DNA from: Roseibium sp. MMSF_3544
Lineage (GTDB): Bacteria; Pseudomonadota; Alphaproteobacteria; Rhizobiales; Stappiaceae
Assembly: GCF_030732845.1 (NCBI RefSeq)
Contig: NZ_JASHKA010000015.1
Coordinates: 1-64,000, forward strand
DNA: 64,000 nucleotides
Direction of reading: 5' to 3'
Shown: piece after piece, positions 8,191 to 17,004 of the stretch
Position numbering within the stretch: position 1 is the first letter of the stretch
Layout of the letters: each line of letters begins with the position of its first letter
Translations under genes and position numbers: made by a program
The notes under the pieces: generated by a model
What the model saw: only the letters and a program-made list of their open reading frames with translations
Databases searched by the model: none
Told to the model about the DNA's origin: nothing

Positions 8191-8736
8191 AGAAACAGCA
8201 AAGGACGGTGCTGAAATCTTGAGGCAAGCGTCGATTTCACCGTCGTTGTCCCTGTCTATGAGGGCACCCGGCTTGCGTTGTTTATTGGGTTGGGTGTGAG
8301 GTCTGTTGTTGGTCAAAATATTCCACATACACCCTTGCGGAGAGGTGGATCGAGGGGTTCGCTGCGAGGAACCTCCTTCATCCTGAGGAAGACCGTCAGG
8401 TCTGTCTCGAAGGATGGGCCACGCACTCCGGAGTATGCCGCCATCCTTCGAGACGGCGCCACGCGCCTCCTCAGGGTGACGAGGGTGGTGTTGAGCGCTA
8501 TTCAAATGGAGCGTCCAACCGCTTTGTCGTCAGCTTAAGTGAATTGTTGACGATGGGGTGGTTTTTCGGATCGTCCCGACTTGTAATTCTCTCCGCACCG
8601 CTTAATTCCCTTCCTTGCTTGTGGGAAGGGTCAGGGGCAAACGGCGAAATCGTAGGATGTGTGGACGTTTTAGCCCCTACCCGGGCTGAAGGCCGAGGTG
8701 GTGCTTTAGAATTACCTCAAGTTTGATCGCCTCAGC
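8191..8736. other. Intergenic region between convergent genes
   Basis: About 545 bp between the FrnE-like gene and the beta-galactosidase gene. It holds palindromic repeat copy 2 (8379-8480). Short open frames here overlap the repeat and show no domain or ribosome site. I see nothing else that I can name. Confidence 0.6.
8379..8480. repeat. Dispersed intergenic palindromic repeat, copy 2 (most complete)
   Basis: This copy has both outer arms: TCATCCTGAGGA on the left and TCCTCAGGGTGA on the right, around the inner pair GTCTCGAAGGATGG / CCATCCTTCGAGAC. The loop is about 20 bases. It matches the units at 2321-2424 and 32580-32656. Confidence 0.88.
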
Positions 8737-10638
8737 TCAAAGCGCCTGAAACAGAACCCCTGCCGCATCGATACGTCCGGCCGGGGTGTCAGCGGCTTGC
8801 GTGCCGTAGTTTGTCCAGATCCTAACGCCTCCCGCGTCGCGGCACCGGATCCCTCCAGACAGCAGTGTCGTTTCGATACCAGCCTGGTCGCACAAATCCC
8901 GAAAGAGCCGGGTCCAGGCGGTTTCGTCGCACCAGCCGCCGACATATGTGAGATTGCCTGCACGCATGGCAGCCGGCTGGCCGTCTTCAAGCTCGACAAC
9001 AACCTCGGCCGAGCCTTCCAACTCTTCGCGGTAACCGACAAAGCTGCCGCCGTCCTTGAGGGGCATCGGCATGTCCGGACGGATGCTTTCGACGCACGAG
9101 ACCGTGACATCCAGATTGGGCATATCCGGCGGCAAGGGAACAGGTATGACCATGTCGGCGTTGCGCGCCGCGGTCCGCGGTCCCAATACTACATGCGCCT
9201 CGGTCTCTGAAAGGGCGCGCTTCAGATCCTGAGGCATGTAGATTAGGCCCGGTGCAGCAACGATGCTGTAGCCTGAAAAGTCCCGCGTTTGTGCGCGGAC
9301 AATGTCAATCGAAAGACCGAGTTTGCGCAGCGCCCTATAGGCATCGAAGACGAGCTGGAAATAGGTGAGACCAGCGCCGTGGGGCTGGGTCGCCCAGGCG
9401 AAATCGGCGTCGTAGTCGAAGATCAAGGCGACCGGGGCCTGCCTGACGCGGACTTCAGGCGCGTCGCGCAATTCACTCGCGACCTGCCGGGCTGCCTGCA
9501 AAGCTGGCGCATCGGCATTATCCGGGCGCAGCATGCCGGCGTGCATCTGTTCCTGGGCAAAGGGAGCTTGCCGCCAGCGGAAATAACACACCGCCTCCGC
9601 ACCATGAGCAAAAGCCTCCCAGGCCCAAAGCCGCATCATGCCGGGAAGCGGTGCGGGATTGTAAGGTGCCCAGTTCACCGGACCCGGTTGCTGTTCCATC
9701 ACCCACCAGCGGCCCTTGCCGACGGCGCGGTAAAGATCATGATGAAACGCCTGGAAATCCGGATCGCCCTGACGGGCATAAAGGCGCTGATGACTCGTCT
9801 CCGCGCCAACCCTGTCTTCAAGGAAGCCGAGCGGATAACTGTCCCAGGTCGCGATATCAAGGTCATCTCCGACCTTGAAGTGATCGAACTCGGTGATGCG
9901 GCCCATGAAGTTATGCCCGATCGGTGCCTTCGAATGGGCTCGGATGATCTCCACCTGCCGTTTGTTGAAACTTGCCACCTGATCGGAGGAAAACCGGCGG
10001 AAAGCCAGCATGTGCGAGGGGTTCGGCTCGGTGACGGTCAGGTTGGGCAGGTCGATTTCATCGAAAGACGCATATTCCATCGACCAGAAGACGTTGCCCC
10101 AGGAACGGTTGAGCGCTTCGACAGAACCGTAGCGGTTCTTGAGCCAGGTCCTGAAGGCGGTACGGGCCGCGCTGGAATAAGATAGCGTCGTATCGTGGCA
10201 GCCATATTCATTGTCGGTCTGCCAGGCTGCGACGTGAGGATTTTTGCCGTAGCGTTCCGCGAAAAGCCGAACGATGCGATCACTTTCCTCGCGGTAGCCT
10301 TCGTGCGAAAAACAATAGTGGCGCCGGGAGCCGAAGCCACGCGACCGGCCCTCGTTGTCGAGGGCAAGCATGTCGGGATGTTTATCCAGCACCCATCTGG
10401 GAGGCGTCGCGGTTGGCGTGCCGAGGACGACCTTCAGCCCCGCACGCCCCAGGACTTCAATTGCCCGATCGAGCCAGTCGAACTGCAAGTCGCCGGACGA
10501 AGGTTCAAGGCGCGACCATGCAAACTCGCCAACCCGAACCCATGTCAGTCCGCTCTCCGCCATACGGCGGGCATCTGCTTCCCAGATTTCCTCCGGCCAG
10601 TGTTCCGGGTAATAGCAGGTTCCAAGCGTTCGCTTCAT
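8737..10638 (-). CDS. Beta-galactosidase, GH42
   Basis: The product (633 residues from the ATG at 10638) begins with the GH42 hallmark GTCYYPEHWPEEIWEAD. The acid/base Glu is E144 in WQTDNEYG and the nucleophile is E313 in WVMEQQPG, both in a TIM barrel, followed by the trimerisation and beta domains. It cleaves terminal beta-galactosides in the cytoplasm (no signal peptide). It is the last gene of the galactoside cluster, so galactose released here would feed the neighbouring dehydrogenase, lactonase, kinase and aldolase. In-frame starts at 10650 and 10686 are possible, but the family N-terminus is reached from 10638. Confidence 0.92.
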   Translation of the reverse strand: MKRTLGTCYYPEHWPEEIWEADARRMAESGLTWVRVGEFAWSRLEPSSGDLQFDWLDRAIEVLGRAGLKVVLGTPTATPPRWVLDKHPDMLALDNEGRSRGFGSRRHYCFSHEGYREESDRIVRLFAERYGKNPHVAAWQTDNEYGCHDTTLSYSSAARTAFRTWLKNRYGSVEALNRSWGNVFWSMEYASFDEIDLPNLTVTEPNPSHMLAFRRFSSDQVASFNKRQVEIIRAHSKAPIGHNFMGRITEFDHFKVGDDLDIATWDSYPLGFLEDRVGAETSHQRLYARQGDPDFQAFHHDLYRAVGKGRWWVMEQQPGPVNWAPYNPAPLPGMMRLWAWEAFAHGAEAVCYFRWRQAPFAQEQMHAGMLRPDNADAPALQAARQVASELRDAPEVRVRQAPVALIFDYDADFAWATQPHGAGLTYFQLVFDAYRALRKLGLSIDIVRAQTRDFSGYSIVAAPGLIYMPQDLKRALSETEAHVVLGPRTAARNADMVIPVPLPPDMPNLDVTVSCVESIRPDMPMPLKDGGSFVGYREELEGSAEVVVELEDGQPAAMRAGNLTYVGGWCDETAWTRLFRDLCDQAGIETTLLSGGIRCRDAGGVRIWTNYGTQAADTPAGRIDAAGVLFQAL

Positions 10639-10738
10639 GTTGGATCTCATCTTGCTCGTCAATCCGGGTTGGCGGTCCTGCACCAAGACCGAAATCTGGA
10701 TGTCTCTTTCCAGAACGACGACATTTACAAAAGACTAC

Positions 10739-10763
10739 CGGCCCCTGTCTGCGCAGGGATGAC
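10739..10763. repeat. Short mosaic repeat fragment (TGCGCAGGGATGAC type)
   Basis: The gap between the lactonase and beta-galactosidase genes contains CTGCGCAGGGATGAC. The same word occurs in a longer unit at 50281-50310. Such GGGATGAC-ended words are common intergenic repeats in alphaproteobacteria. No gene is visible in this gap. Confidence 0.4.
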
Positions 10764-10820
10764 TACCCGATAGGGGTCTGTTTCAAGGGCGGTCGATGGT
10801 AGTCGAAATCACATTCTTGT

Positions 10821-11660
10821 TCAGAGAATGACACGGTGTTCAGCTTGCCCGCGAACGGAAGTTTCGGCGAAGAAAGTCTTGCCCTCCCAGTCACCCAGCA
10901 GACCATCGGCAGCGGTGGTTGCAAACAGGGTCTTGCGCTCTGCTCCGCCAAATGCCGGACAGGACACCTGCCGGGCGCGAAAGGTGATTTCCTCGACGAA
11001 TTTACCGTCGGGGGCGTATCTTGCAACGCGGTTGGCTCCCCATTGCGCGTTCCAAAGATGTCCTTCGCTGTCGACAACCGCGCCGTCCGGATTAAATCCG
11101 CCTTCGGAAAGATCCGTGAAAAGTGTCGGTGTGCCGGAGGGCCAGCCTTCCTCGTCGAGTTCGACCTGCTGGATGGCCTGTGTCGCCGTATCGGCGAAAA
11201 AAGCCGTCTTGCCGTCCGGAGCGAAGCAGATCGCATTTGAGATCGTAATCCCACCGTAGAGCCTGCGCAGCTCGCCCTTGTAGAAACGGTAAATGGAGCC
11301 TGCACCTTGCTCGGCATTGAATCCCATTGTCCCGATCCAGAAGCCGCCCTTCGGATCGGCGCGCCCGTCATTCGACCGGGTCACGGGATTGTCCGCTTCA
11401 AGGTCGCAGAGCTTCGTCCTAGCCGTGGTTTCAAGGTGAAACAGGAAAAGCTCAGCCGCGCTTGCAATCAGCAATTCGGACTTCCCGACCCAGCCGGCGG
11501 CAGAGACGTAATCCTCGAACTGCCAGGATTTCTGGCTTCCATTTTCCTGTGTCATCAATTGCCGGTTCAGGATATCGAACCAGAACAGCTGCTGACGCTC
11601 CGGGTGCCACAGGGGGCCTTCACCGAGCGTGCACTGCCGATCATCGAAAATGATGCTCAT
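10821..11660 (-). CDS. SMP-30/gluconolactonase-family sugar lactonase (probable galactonolactonase)
   Basis: The 279-residue beta-propeller protein has the SMP-30 motifs: LGEGPLWHPERQQLFWFDI (metal-binding Glu), SNDGRADPKGGFWIGTMG, ISNAICFAPDGKTAFFADT and FNPDGAVVDSEGHLWNAQW, with the expected metal ligands E, N and D. These hydrolyse aldonolactones with a divalent metal. Placed between a sugar dehydrogenase and KDPGal enzymes, galactono-lactone is the likely substrate. It starts six bases after the aldolase stop; ATG 11660 has GGCGG/TAGG upstream, with a GTG three bases earlier as the alternative. Confidence 0.87.
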   Translation of the reverse strand: MSIIFDDRQCTLGEGPLWHPERQQLFWFDILNRQLMTQENGSQKSWQFEDYVSAAGWVGKSELLIASAAELFLFHLETTARTKLCDLEADNPVTRSNDGRADPKGGFWIGTMGFNAEQGAGSIYRFYKGELRRLYGGITISNAICFAPDGKTAFFADTATQAIQQVELDEEGWPSGTPTLFTDLSEGGFNPDGAVVDSEGHLWNAQWGANRVARYAPDGKFVEEITFRARQVSCPAFGGAERKTLFATTAADGLLGDWEGKTFFAETSVRGQAEHRVIL

Positions 11661-11665
11661 CACGC

Positions 11666-12280
11666 CTATCCGCCAGATTCAACAGCCGCGTCATAGGCGC
11701 GAACGATATTTTCGGCGCGGGACTTGATTTCGGGCACTGTGAGACCGGGTTTGTAGAGTGCCGTGCCAATTCCAAATCCAGTCGTGCCGACCTTGATCCA
11801 ATCCTTGAAATTATCCGGCCCGGCACCTCCGACTGCATAGGTTTCAGTCCCCTTCGGGAGAACCGCAAGCATTGCTTTCAAGCCGTCCGGCCCAATGAGA
11901 GATGCGGGGAAGAATTTCAAGCCGTCCGCTCCGTTGCGCAGCGCGGTGAAACATTCGCTCGGTGTCATGACACCCGGATAGGACAGCATGTCCTCGGCCT
12001 TGGTGGCGAGGATAACGTCGGGATTGCAGTCCGGCGAGACGATCAGCGAACCACCCGCCGACCGGACTTGCAGGACCTGGTCCGGCGAGAGAACAGTGCC
12101 GGCGCCGATCTGGGCGCTCCCCGAATGGGCTTTCACCATGGCCTCTATGCTTTTCAGCGGGTCCGGTGAATTGAGCGGAACTTCAATCCGAGTAATGCCT
12201 GCCTCGATCAGGCATTCCGTAACAGGAAGTGCTTCAGCCGGGGTCAGCCCGCGTAAAATGGCAATCAGATTGCGGTTCAT
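11666..12280 (-). CDS. dgoA: 2-dehydro-3-deoxy-6-phosphogalactonate aldolase
   Basis: The 204-residue class I aldolase belongs to the KDPG/KDPGal family: LIAILRGLTPAEA, the catalytic Glu in RIEVPLNSP, IGAGTVLSPDQV, and the Schiff-base Lys in GLKFFPAS. It splits KDPGal to pyruvate and glyceraldehyde 3-phosphate. The LNSP and RGLTP forms are typical of DgoA rather than Eda. The start overlaps the kinase stop by four bases (ATGA), so they are translated together. Confidence 0.9.
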   Translation of the reverse strand: MNRNLIAILRGLTPAEALPVTECLIEAGITRIEVPLNSPDPLKSIEAMVKAHSGSAQIGAGTVLSPDQVLQVRSAGGSLIVSPDCNPDVILATKAEDMLSYPGVMTPSECFTALRNGADGLKFFPASLIGPDGLKAMLAVLPKGTETYAVGGAGPDNFKDWIKVGTTGFGIGTALYKPGLTVPEIKSRAENIVRAYDAAVESGG

Positions 12281-13197
12281 GACGAGACCTTTTGATAGGA
12301 AGAATAGGCGAGTGAGAGGCCGCTCAGCGTGATCGCGTCAGCATCGAGAAGGACCGCCTGGTGCCCGAGACAGCCAAGTGCCGACCGGTAGGCCTTTGCA
12401 AGCTTGTCGCTTCCAAGGAGCATGACCTTGGAAAGATCGAAATCCTGCTTCATGGCGGCGAGTTCAGCGCCGATAAGGAGGCCGGATAAACGTGCCCTTG
12501 CGGCTTCAGGAGACAGGTCTGCAACGAGCCCGGCGGCGCGGATGCCGAAAAGGTTCGCCGCAATCGCTTGTGGCCTCTCGGCACATTCCTGGACGGCGAC
12601 CTCAAAGGCCGCATTGTCCAGCTGACTTTCCGACAGACTGTGACGCAGCACGGAATGAGCGGACAGAAGTGCAAACAGCTCGCCCGTCATGCAGGTGCGA
12701 AAACGCTCAACTACGCCATCTTGAAGCGCGACCCACTTTGAATGCGTGCCGGGCAGGCAAAGCGTGCCAGTGAAATCGGCGTTTTCGGCGAGAAAGCCGG
12801 CGATTTGGGTCTCCTCGCCGCGCATGACATCCGCCGGTTTCAGTTGCTTGATGCCGGGCAGGATGCGCACGTCGAGACGTGGATCTTCCGCCTTGACGTG
12901 GGTTGCGTCGGTCAGGGAAGGCGGTGCGCAAGGTACGGTCTTGTAAGGTGCTTCCGCCCAGCCCTGGCGGGAGCCGGCCATGCCGCAAATGATGACAGGT
13001 GTCCTGGCATCGGGTCGCAGGACATCTTCGATCAGCTCGAGCAAGGCCGGCTCGAACTCGTCTCTGCCGAGCGTGCCCATGCCTTTGCCGGAGCTTCGAT
13101 GGGCCAGCTCGCCTCCGCCTGAATCCAGCGCCCAGATCCTGAGATTGGACGTGCCCCAATCCGCTGCAATCCAGTCCGCCTTTGCCTGAGGGGTCAT
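12277..13197 (-). CDS. dgoK: 2-dehydro-3-deoxygalactonokinase
   Basis: A 306-residue DgoK-family kinase (ASKHA-like fold) with ADWGTSNLRIWALD at the N-terminus (phosphate-1 loop), ICGMAGSRQGW and FTGTLCLPGTHSKWV. It phosphorylates 2-keto-3-deoxygalactonate, giving the substrate of the adjacent aldolase. Both ends overlap neighbours by four bases, which marks a tightly coupled operon with the dehydrogenase upstream and aldolase downstream. Confidence 0.9.
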   Translation of the reverse strand: MTPQAKADWIAADWGTSNLRIWALDSGGGELAHRSSGKGMGTLGRDEFEPALLELIEDVLRPDARTPVIICGMAGSRQGWAEAPYKTVPCAPPSLTDATHVKAEDPRLDVRILPGIKQLKPADVMRGEETQIAGFLAENADFTGTLCLPGTHSKWVALQDGVVERFRTCMTGELFALLSAHSVLRHSLSESQLDNAAFEVAVQECAERPQAIAANLFGIRAAGLVADLSPEAARARLSGLLIGAELAAMKQDFDLSKVMLLGSDKLAKAYRSALGCLGHQAVLLDADAITLSGLSLAYSSYQKVSS

Positions 13198-13958
13198 CCC
13201 GTCACCACAACTCCACCATCCACGACCAGGGATTGGCCAGTCATTGCCCTGCTGGTTTTCGCGGCAAGAAAAAGAACCGGATCGACCATATCGTCCGGCG
13301 AGAGTTCAAACTTCAGGCACTGACGATCGATATGAGCCGCAAGTGCCTCCGGCGTCACCCACAAATCCTTTTGCTTCTGAGTGAGCACCCATCCAGGAGC
13401 GATCGCATTGACCCGGATGTTCTCAGGTCCGAACTCGCGCGCCAGGCTGCGGGTCATGCCGTTTATGCCGGAATTGGCCGTGGTGTAGGCGGCATAACCG
13501 GCATTGCCCATTATGTAGGAAATCGACGTGAAATTGATAATCGACCCGCCACCGGCAACCCGCATCCCCGAGATGACATTCTGACAGGCAAAGAAATAGG
13601 CCTTCAGGTTGATTGCCTGGGACCAGTCCCAAAAATCTTCGTCAACGTCTTCCGTCGCGTGCCGTTTGTCGTTGGCGGCGTTGTTGACCAGAACGGTAAT
13701 GGGTCCGTGGGTCTCGGCAGCCTTGTCCATCGCGTTCTTCAGCTCCGTGACATTTGAAATGTCGCAAGGCAGAAAAAGCGGCCGGTTGCCGTGTTGGCGC
13801 TCCATGTCGTCACAGAATTCCGTCGCGTCGGAGCGCTGTACGAACGCGACCCTTGCCCCCTGGCCAAGAAAGCCGCTCGTCAGGGCCGCACCGATGCCCG
13901 AGCCACCGCCGGTGATGAAGACCGATCTGCCTTTCAGATCCGGATAGTTTGCGTGCAT
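13194..13958 (-). CDS. SDR-family sugar dehydrogenase (probable galactose dehydrogenase)
   Basis: The 254-residue protein has the classical SDR NAD motif TGGGSGIG (residues 16-23), NNAA (92-95) and a C-terminal DGGVVVTG. The WVLTQKQKDLW segment is typical of the sugar dehydrogenases of this group that oxidise galactose, arabinose or fucose to lactones. The expected YxxxK is YTTAN, so the catalytic Lys is Asn162; this is odd and may alter or abolish activity. Start 13958 has GGGAG upstream. It heads the sub-operon with dgoK and dgoA. Confidence 0.8.
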   Translation of the reverse strand: MHANYPDLKGRSVFITGGGSGIGAALTSGFLGQGARVAFVQRSDATEFCDDMERQHGNRPLFLPCDISNVTELKNAMDKAAETHGPITVLVNNAANDKRHATEDVDEDFWDWSQAINLKAYFFACQNVISGMRVAGGGSIINFTSISYIMGNAGYAAYTTANSGINGMTRSLAREFGPENIRVNAIAPGWVLTQKQKDLWVTPEALAAHIDRQCLKFELSPDDMVDPVLFLAAKTSRAMTGQSLVVDGGVVVTG

Positions 13959-14022
13959 ATGACGCTCCCTTAGTGTGTTGTCGCGGCCCGGTTCAAATCC
14001 GTGCCTTTTGTCTCTCGTCCGA

Positions 14023-16158
14023 TCAGATCCGCTCAGCTTCCAAAACCCAGATTGTTTCCGGGAAACGCCAGGGCAGGATGAGGCCATGGGACATCAGGTA
14101 TTGCCCGCTTGCCACTAGGTTCTCTCCTTTCAGAAGCGGTGAACCGCGTGACAAGTGCGGGGCATCGTCGCGATTTGTCAGGGCGACCCTGTATTGCGCG
14201 CCAGCATCCAGGCCGGTCAGCCTGAGCGGGTGCTGAAGGATCTGAACGGAAGAGCGGACAAGCGCGGCGAAAACGACAAATCGCGAACCGTCTTCGGCCA
14301 GTTGCTGCTCGGCAATCAGTGCTTGATCGGAACTGTCCAGCCTCAGGATATCCGCGCGGAGCATCCAGTCCCTGTTGGCCTTCCACCATGCCGTGACGCC
14401 TTTCAATATGGTGGCGTCTTCGTCTGTCAGCTCGCGAGGGTCCATCTCAAAACCCATGTGCCGCTGAGCCGCCGTCCAGGCTCTGAACTTCATGTTGATT
14501 GTCCGCCCGGACGTGTGGCTGACACGAGGTCCGACATGGGATCCGGTGACGCTGGCCGGCAGGAACAAGGCTGCGTCGTGCTGGATGCGCTGTCGTTCCA
14601 GGGCATCGTTGCTGTCGGAGAGCCAGACCCGCTGCGTCCGCTGCAAAATTCCCAGATCGACCCTGCCGCCGCCCGATGCGCAGCTTTCGATTTCAACGTT
14701 CGGAAAGTCGGCGCGCAGCCGGTCGATCAGCGCGTAGACGCCTTCGGTTTGTGCGGCATCGACCACCGGCAGAACGCGGTTGTGGTCCCACTTGATGTAG
14801 CCGATGTCATTGTTCGCGAGCAGGTCGGAAATGCAATCGTACAGATACGCGCGCACGTCTTCTCGGGACATGTCGAGGACCAATTGCTGGCGTCCCCTGA
14901 CCTGTTCACTTGATCCGAGGACCCAGTCCGGCCGGGATCTGAAGAGGTCGCTGTTTTCGTTGATCATCTCCGGCTCGAACCAGATGCCGAATTCCAGGCC
15001 GAGCGATTTGACATGATCGATCAGAGGGGTCAGTCCGTCCGGGTATTTCCTCGCGTCAATCACCCAGTCGCCCAGGGAGGACGTGTCGTCGTCCCTGAGA
15101 CCGAACCATCCGTCGTCAAGCACAAACCGCTCGGCACCCAGGTCCGCCGCCCTGGAAGCTATTGATTTCAGTTCATCGAGATTGTGGTCGAAATAGACCG
15201 CTTCCCAACTGTTGTAATGCACGGGACGTGGCAGTCTTGCTCCGGCAACCACATGGTCGCGCACATGCCTTTGAAACCGTACTGCCGCTGCGTTGAAGCC
15301 CGCCGCTGAATATGTTGCATAGAGCGGTGCCGTGCAGAACGTATGGTTCTTCTGCATGCTCGCAGAAGCATGTCCGAACTGGACCTGACGCCGGCCGTCG
15401 GCCAGTTCCTCGGCAACCATCCGGTGACCGCCCGACCAGCCGTAGTGGAAGGCATAAGCCTCCCCGGCCGTGTTGCCGGTCTGGCTCGAGCAGACGATCA
15501 GAGCCGGAAAATGCGCATGATCGGTCCGGCCGGTGCGGTTGTCGCGCACTCTTGCTCCGGGCGCAAACGGCAGCCGGCGGGTCAGGAACTCCGCACACCA
15601 GCGACCAGAGTATTCAATCATCTCGCCCATATGCGCCGGAACCGGAAGCACGGGGGCGGCGAGCCAGTCAACGGTGATCTTGTTTGCGCTTTCCAGCCGG
15701 GTCTGCATCTGAAGCAGCGACGTTTCCGGGGCGAGCGTCAACTCAAACGCAAGCGTGAGATCAAGTGACGTGTCCTTGTAGACAAGTGTCAGTCCGTGCT
15801 CGGATGAGGCTTCGCTCGCAAAACGAAACGCAGGCGTCAGCGGTTTGCCGTCGGCATCGCGCCCGGTTAGTCCTGTTTGACCTGGAAACGTCTGGGACGC
15901 TTCGGGGTTCAGGCTGATGGGGGCGTTTCGGTCAACCATGCCCCCGGTCACGTCAGTCACAGAAGCCGCTGCGAGTGAACGCAGCGACTCTTCTTCCGGA
16001 AGCGGCGGGCCCCAATAAATTGCCTCAGGCAAACGGTCCCCGAAGCTGGCGAGTACCAGGCTTTGATGAGCATCGCAAAGATGCCAGGTCCTCGCCTGCA
16101 TTCCCAATACTCCCACACTCTCTTTTGTTTCCAGACCGCCCCCGATATGGACGGTCAT
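14023..16158 (-). CDS. Alpha-galactosidase, GH36
   Basis: The 711-residue enzyme has an N-terminal beta-supersandwich domain (1-310), a TIM barrel and a C-terminal beta domain. GH36 signatures are clear: NSWEAVYFDHN, FVLDDGWFG, GIWFEPEMIN, the nucleophile D458 in YIKWDHN, SCASGGGRVD and the acid/base D515 in WLSDSND. It removes alpha-galactosyl groups from melibiose/raffinose-type sugars. No signal peptide, so the sugar is imported first, presumably by the coupled ABC transporter (4-base overlap with the permease gene). Confidence 0.94.
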   Translation of the reverse strand: MTVHIGGGLETKESVGVLGMQARTWHLCDAHQSLVLASFGDRLPEAIYWGPPLPEEESLRSLAAASVTDVTGGMVDRNAPISLNPEASQTFPGQTGLTGRDADGKPLTPAFRFASEASSEHGLTLVYKDTSLDLTLAFELTLAPETSLLQMQTRLESANKITVDWLAAPVLPVPAHMGEMIEYSGRWCAEFLTRRLPFAPGARVRDNRTGRTDHAHFPALIVCSSQTGNTAGEAYAFHYGWSGGHRMVAEELADGRRQVQFGHASASMQKNHTFCTAPLYATYSAAGFNAAAVRFQRHVRDHVVAGARLPRPVHYNSWEAVYFDHNLDELKSIASRAADLGAERFVLDDGWFGLRDDDTSSLGDWVIDARKYPDGLTPLIDHVKSLGLEFGIWFEPEMINENSDLFRSRPDWVLGSSEQVRGRQQLVLDMSREDVRAYLYDCISDLLANNDIGYIKWDHNRVLPVVDAAQTEGVYALIDRLRADFPNVEIESCASGGGRVDLGILQRTQRVWLSDSNDALERQRIQHDAALFLPASVTGSHVGPRVSHTSGRTINMKFRAWTAAQRHMGFEMDPRELTDEDATILKGVTAWWKANRDWMLRADILRLDSSDQALIAEQQLAEDGSRFVVFAALVRSSVQILQHPLRLTGLDAGAQYRVALTNRDDAPHLSRGSPLLKGENLVASGQYLMSHGLILPWRFPETIWVLEAERI

Positions 16159-17003
16159 TTAACAGCCCCGAGTGTCAGGCCGGCGATGAAGTGCCGTTGC
16201 ATCAAAAAGAACATGGCGACCGGGGGCAGGGCCGCAACAATGGAGCCCGCGCTCATCAGGTGATAAGCGGCGCGATATTGTGCGTTGAAGGAGGTGATCC
16301 CGGCGGTGACCGGCTGGCTTTCCACGCCCTGTGTCAGAACGATCGCCCAGAAATAGTCGTTCCAGATGAACGTGAACATGAGGACGGCGAGCGCGGCGAT
16401 TGCCGGCTTCATGAGCGGAAGAACCACGAACCAGAAGATCCGCCATTCGGAGATCCCCTCCACGCGCGCAGCTTCAATCAGCTCAAAGGGCAGGGCGCGG
16501 ATGAAGTTACGCATGAACAGCGTACAGAAGCCGGTCTGGAATGCGACGTGGAACAGAACCAGGCCGGTGATTGTGTTGTAGAGGCCAAGCTGCAGGGTGA
16601 GGTCGCGGACGGGTACCATCAGGATCTGGAACGGCACGAAGTTGCCGGCGACAAACATGAAGAAGATCCAAATGTTTGCCTTGAACTTGTAGATGCCCAG
16701 AGCAAACCCGGTCATGCAGGAAAGGGCAACTGCTCCGATCACCGTCGGTATCGTGATCTTGAACGAATTCAACAGATACTGCGGCATGTCGGATGCCGTG
16801 AATACCAGCCAGTAGTTGGTGAACCCCTTGAATTCGGACGGCCAGCCCCAATAGTTCGCGTTGGCGAAATCAGAATCCGGTTTGACCGAGAAGATGGCGA
16901 CCGCGATGAGCGGCAGCAGCCACAGGATCAGCGCGAGCGGCAAAAGCGACTGATAGGTCACCTGCCAGGAGCGGGACGTGCGTTCGATCGGTGTCGGAAA
17001 CAT
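16155..17003 (-). CDS. Carbohydrate ABC transporter permease (MalG/AraQ type)
   Basis: The 282-residue inner-membrane protein has six predicted membrane segments and the EAA loop of MalG-type permeases (EAARVEGISEWRIFWFVVLPLMKPA). It pairs with the upstream permease as part of a CUT1 importer. The start at 17003 directly follows the previous stop and the end overlaps the alpha-galactosidase start by four bases, so transport and hydrolysis are linked. Confidence 0.9.
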   Translation of the reverse strand: MFPTPIERTSRSWQVTYQSLLPLALILWLLPLIAVAIFSVKPDSDFANANYWGWPSEFKGFTNYWLVFTASDMPQYLLNSFKITIPTVIGAVALSCMTGFALGIYKFKANIWIFFMFVAGNFVPFQILMVPVRDLTLQLGLYNTITGLVLFHVAFQTGFCTLFMRNFIRALPFELIEAARVEGISEWRIFWFVVLPLMKPAIAALAVLMFTFIWNDYFWAIVLTQGVESQPVTAGITSFNAQYRAAYHLMSAGSIVAALPPVAMFFLMQRHFIAGLTLGAVK

Positions 17004-17004
17004 G

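Noticed and set aside
8278..8538. Short open frame across the palindromic repeat between the FrnE-like gene and beta-galactosidase
   Set aside because: Its sequence is the translated repeat, which also appears in open frames near the other copies.
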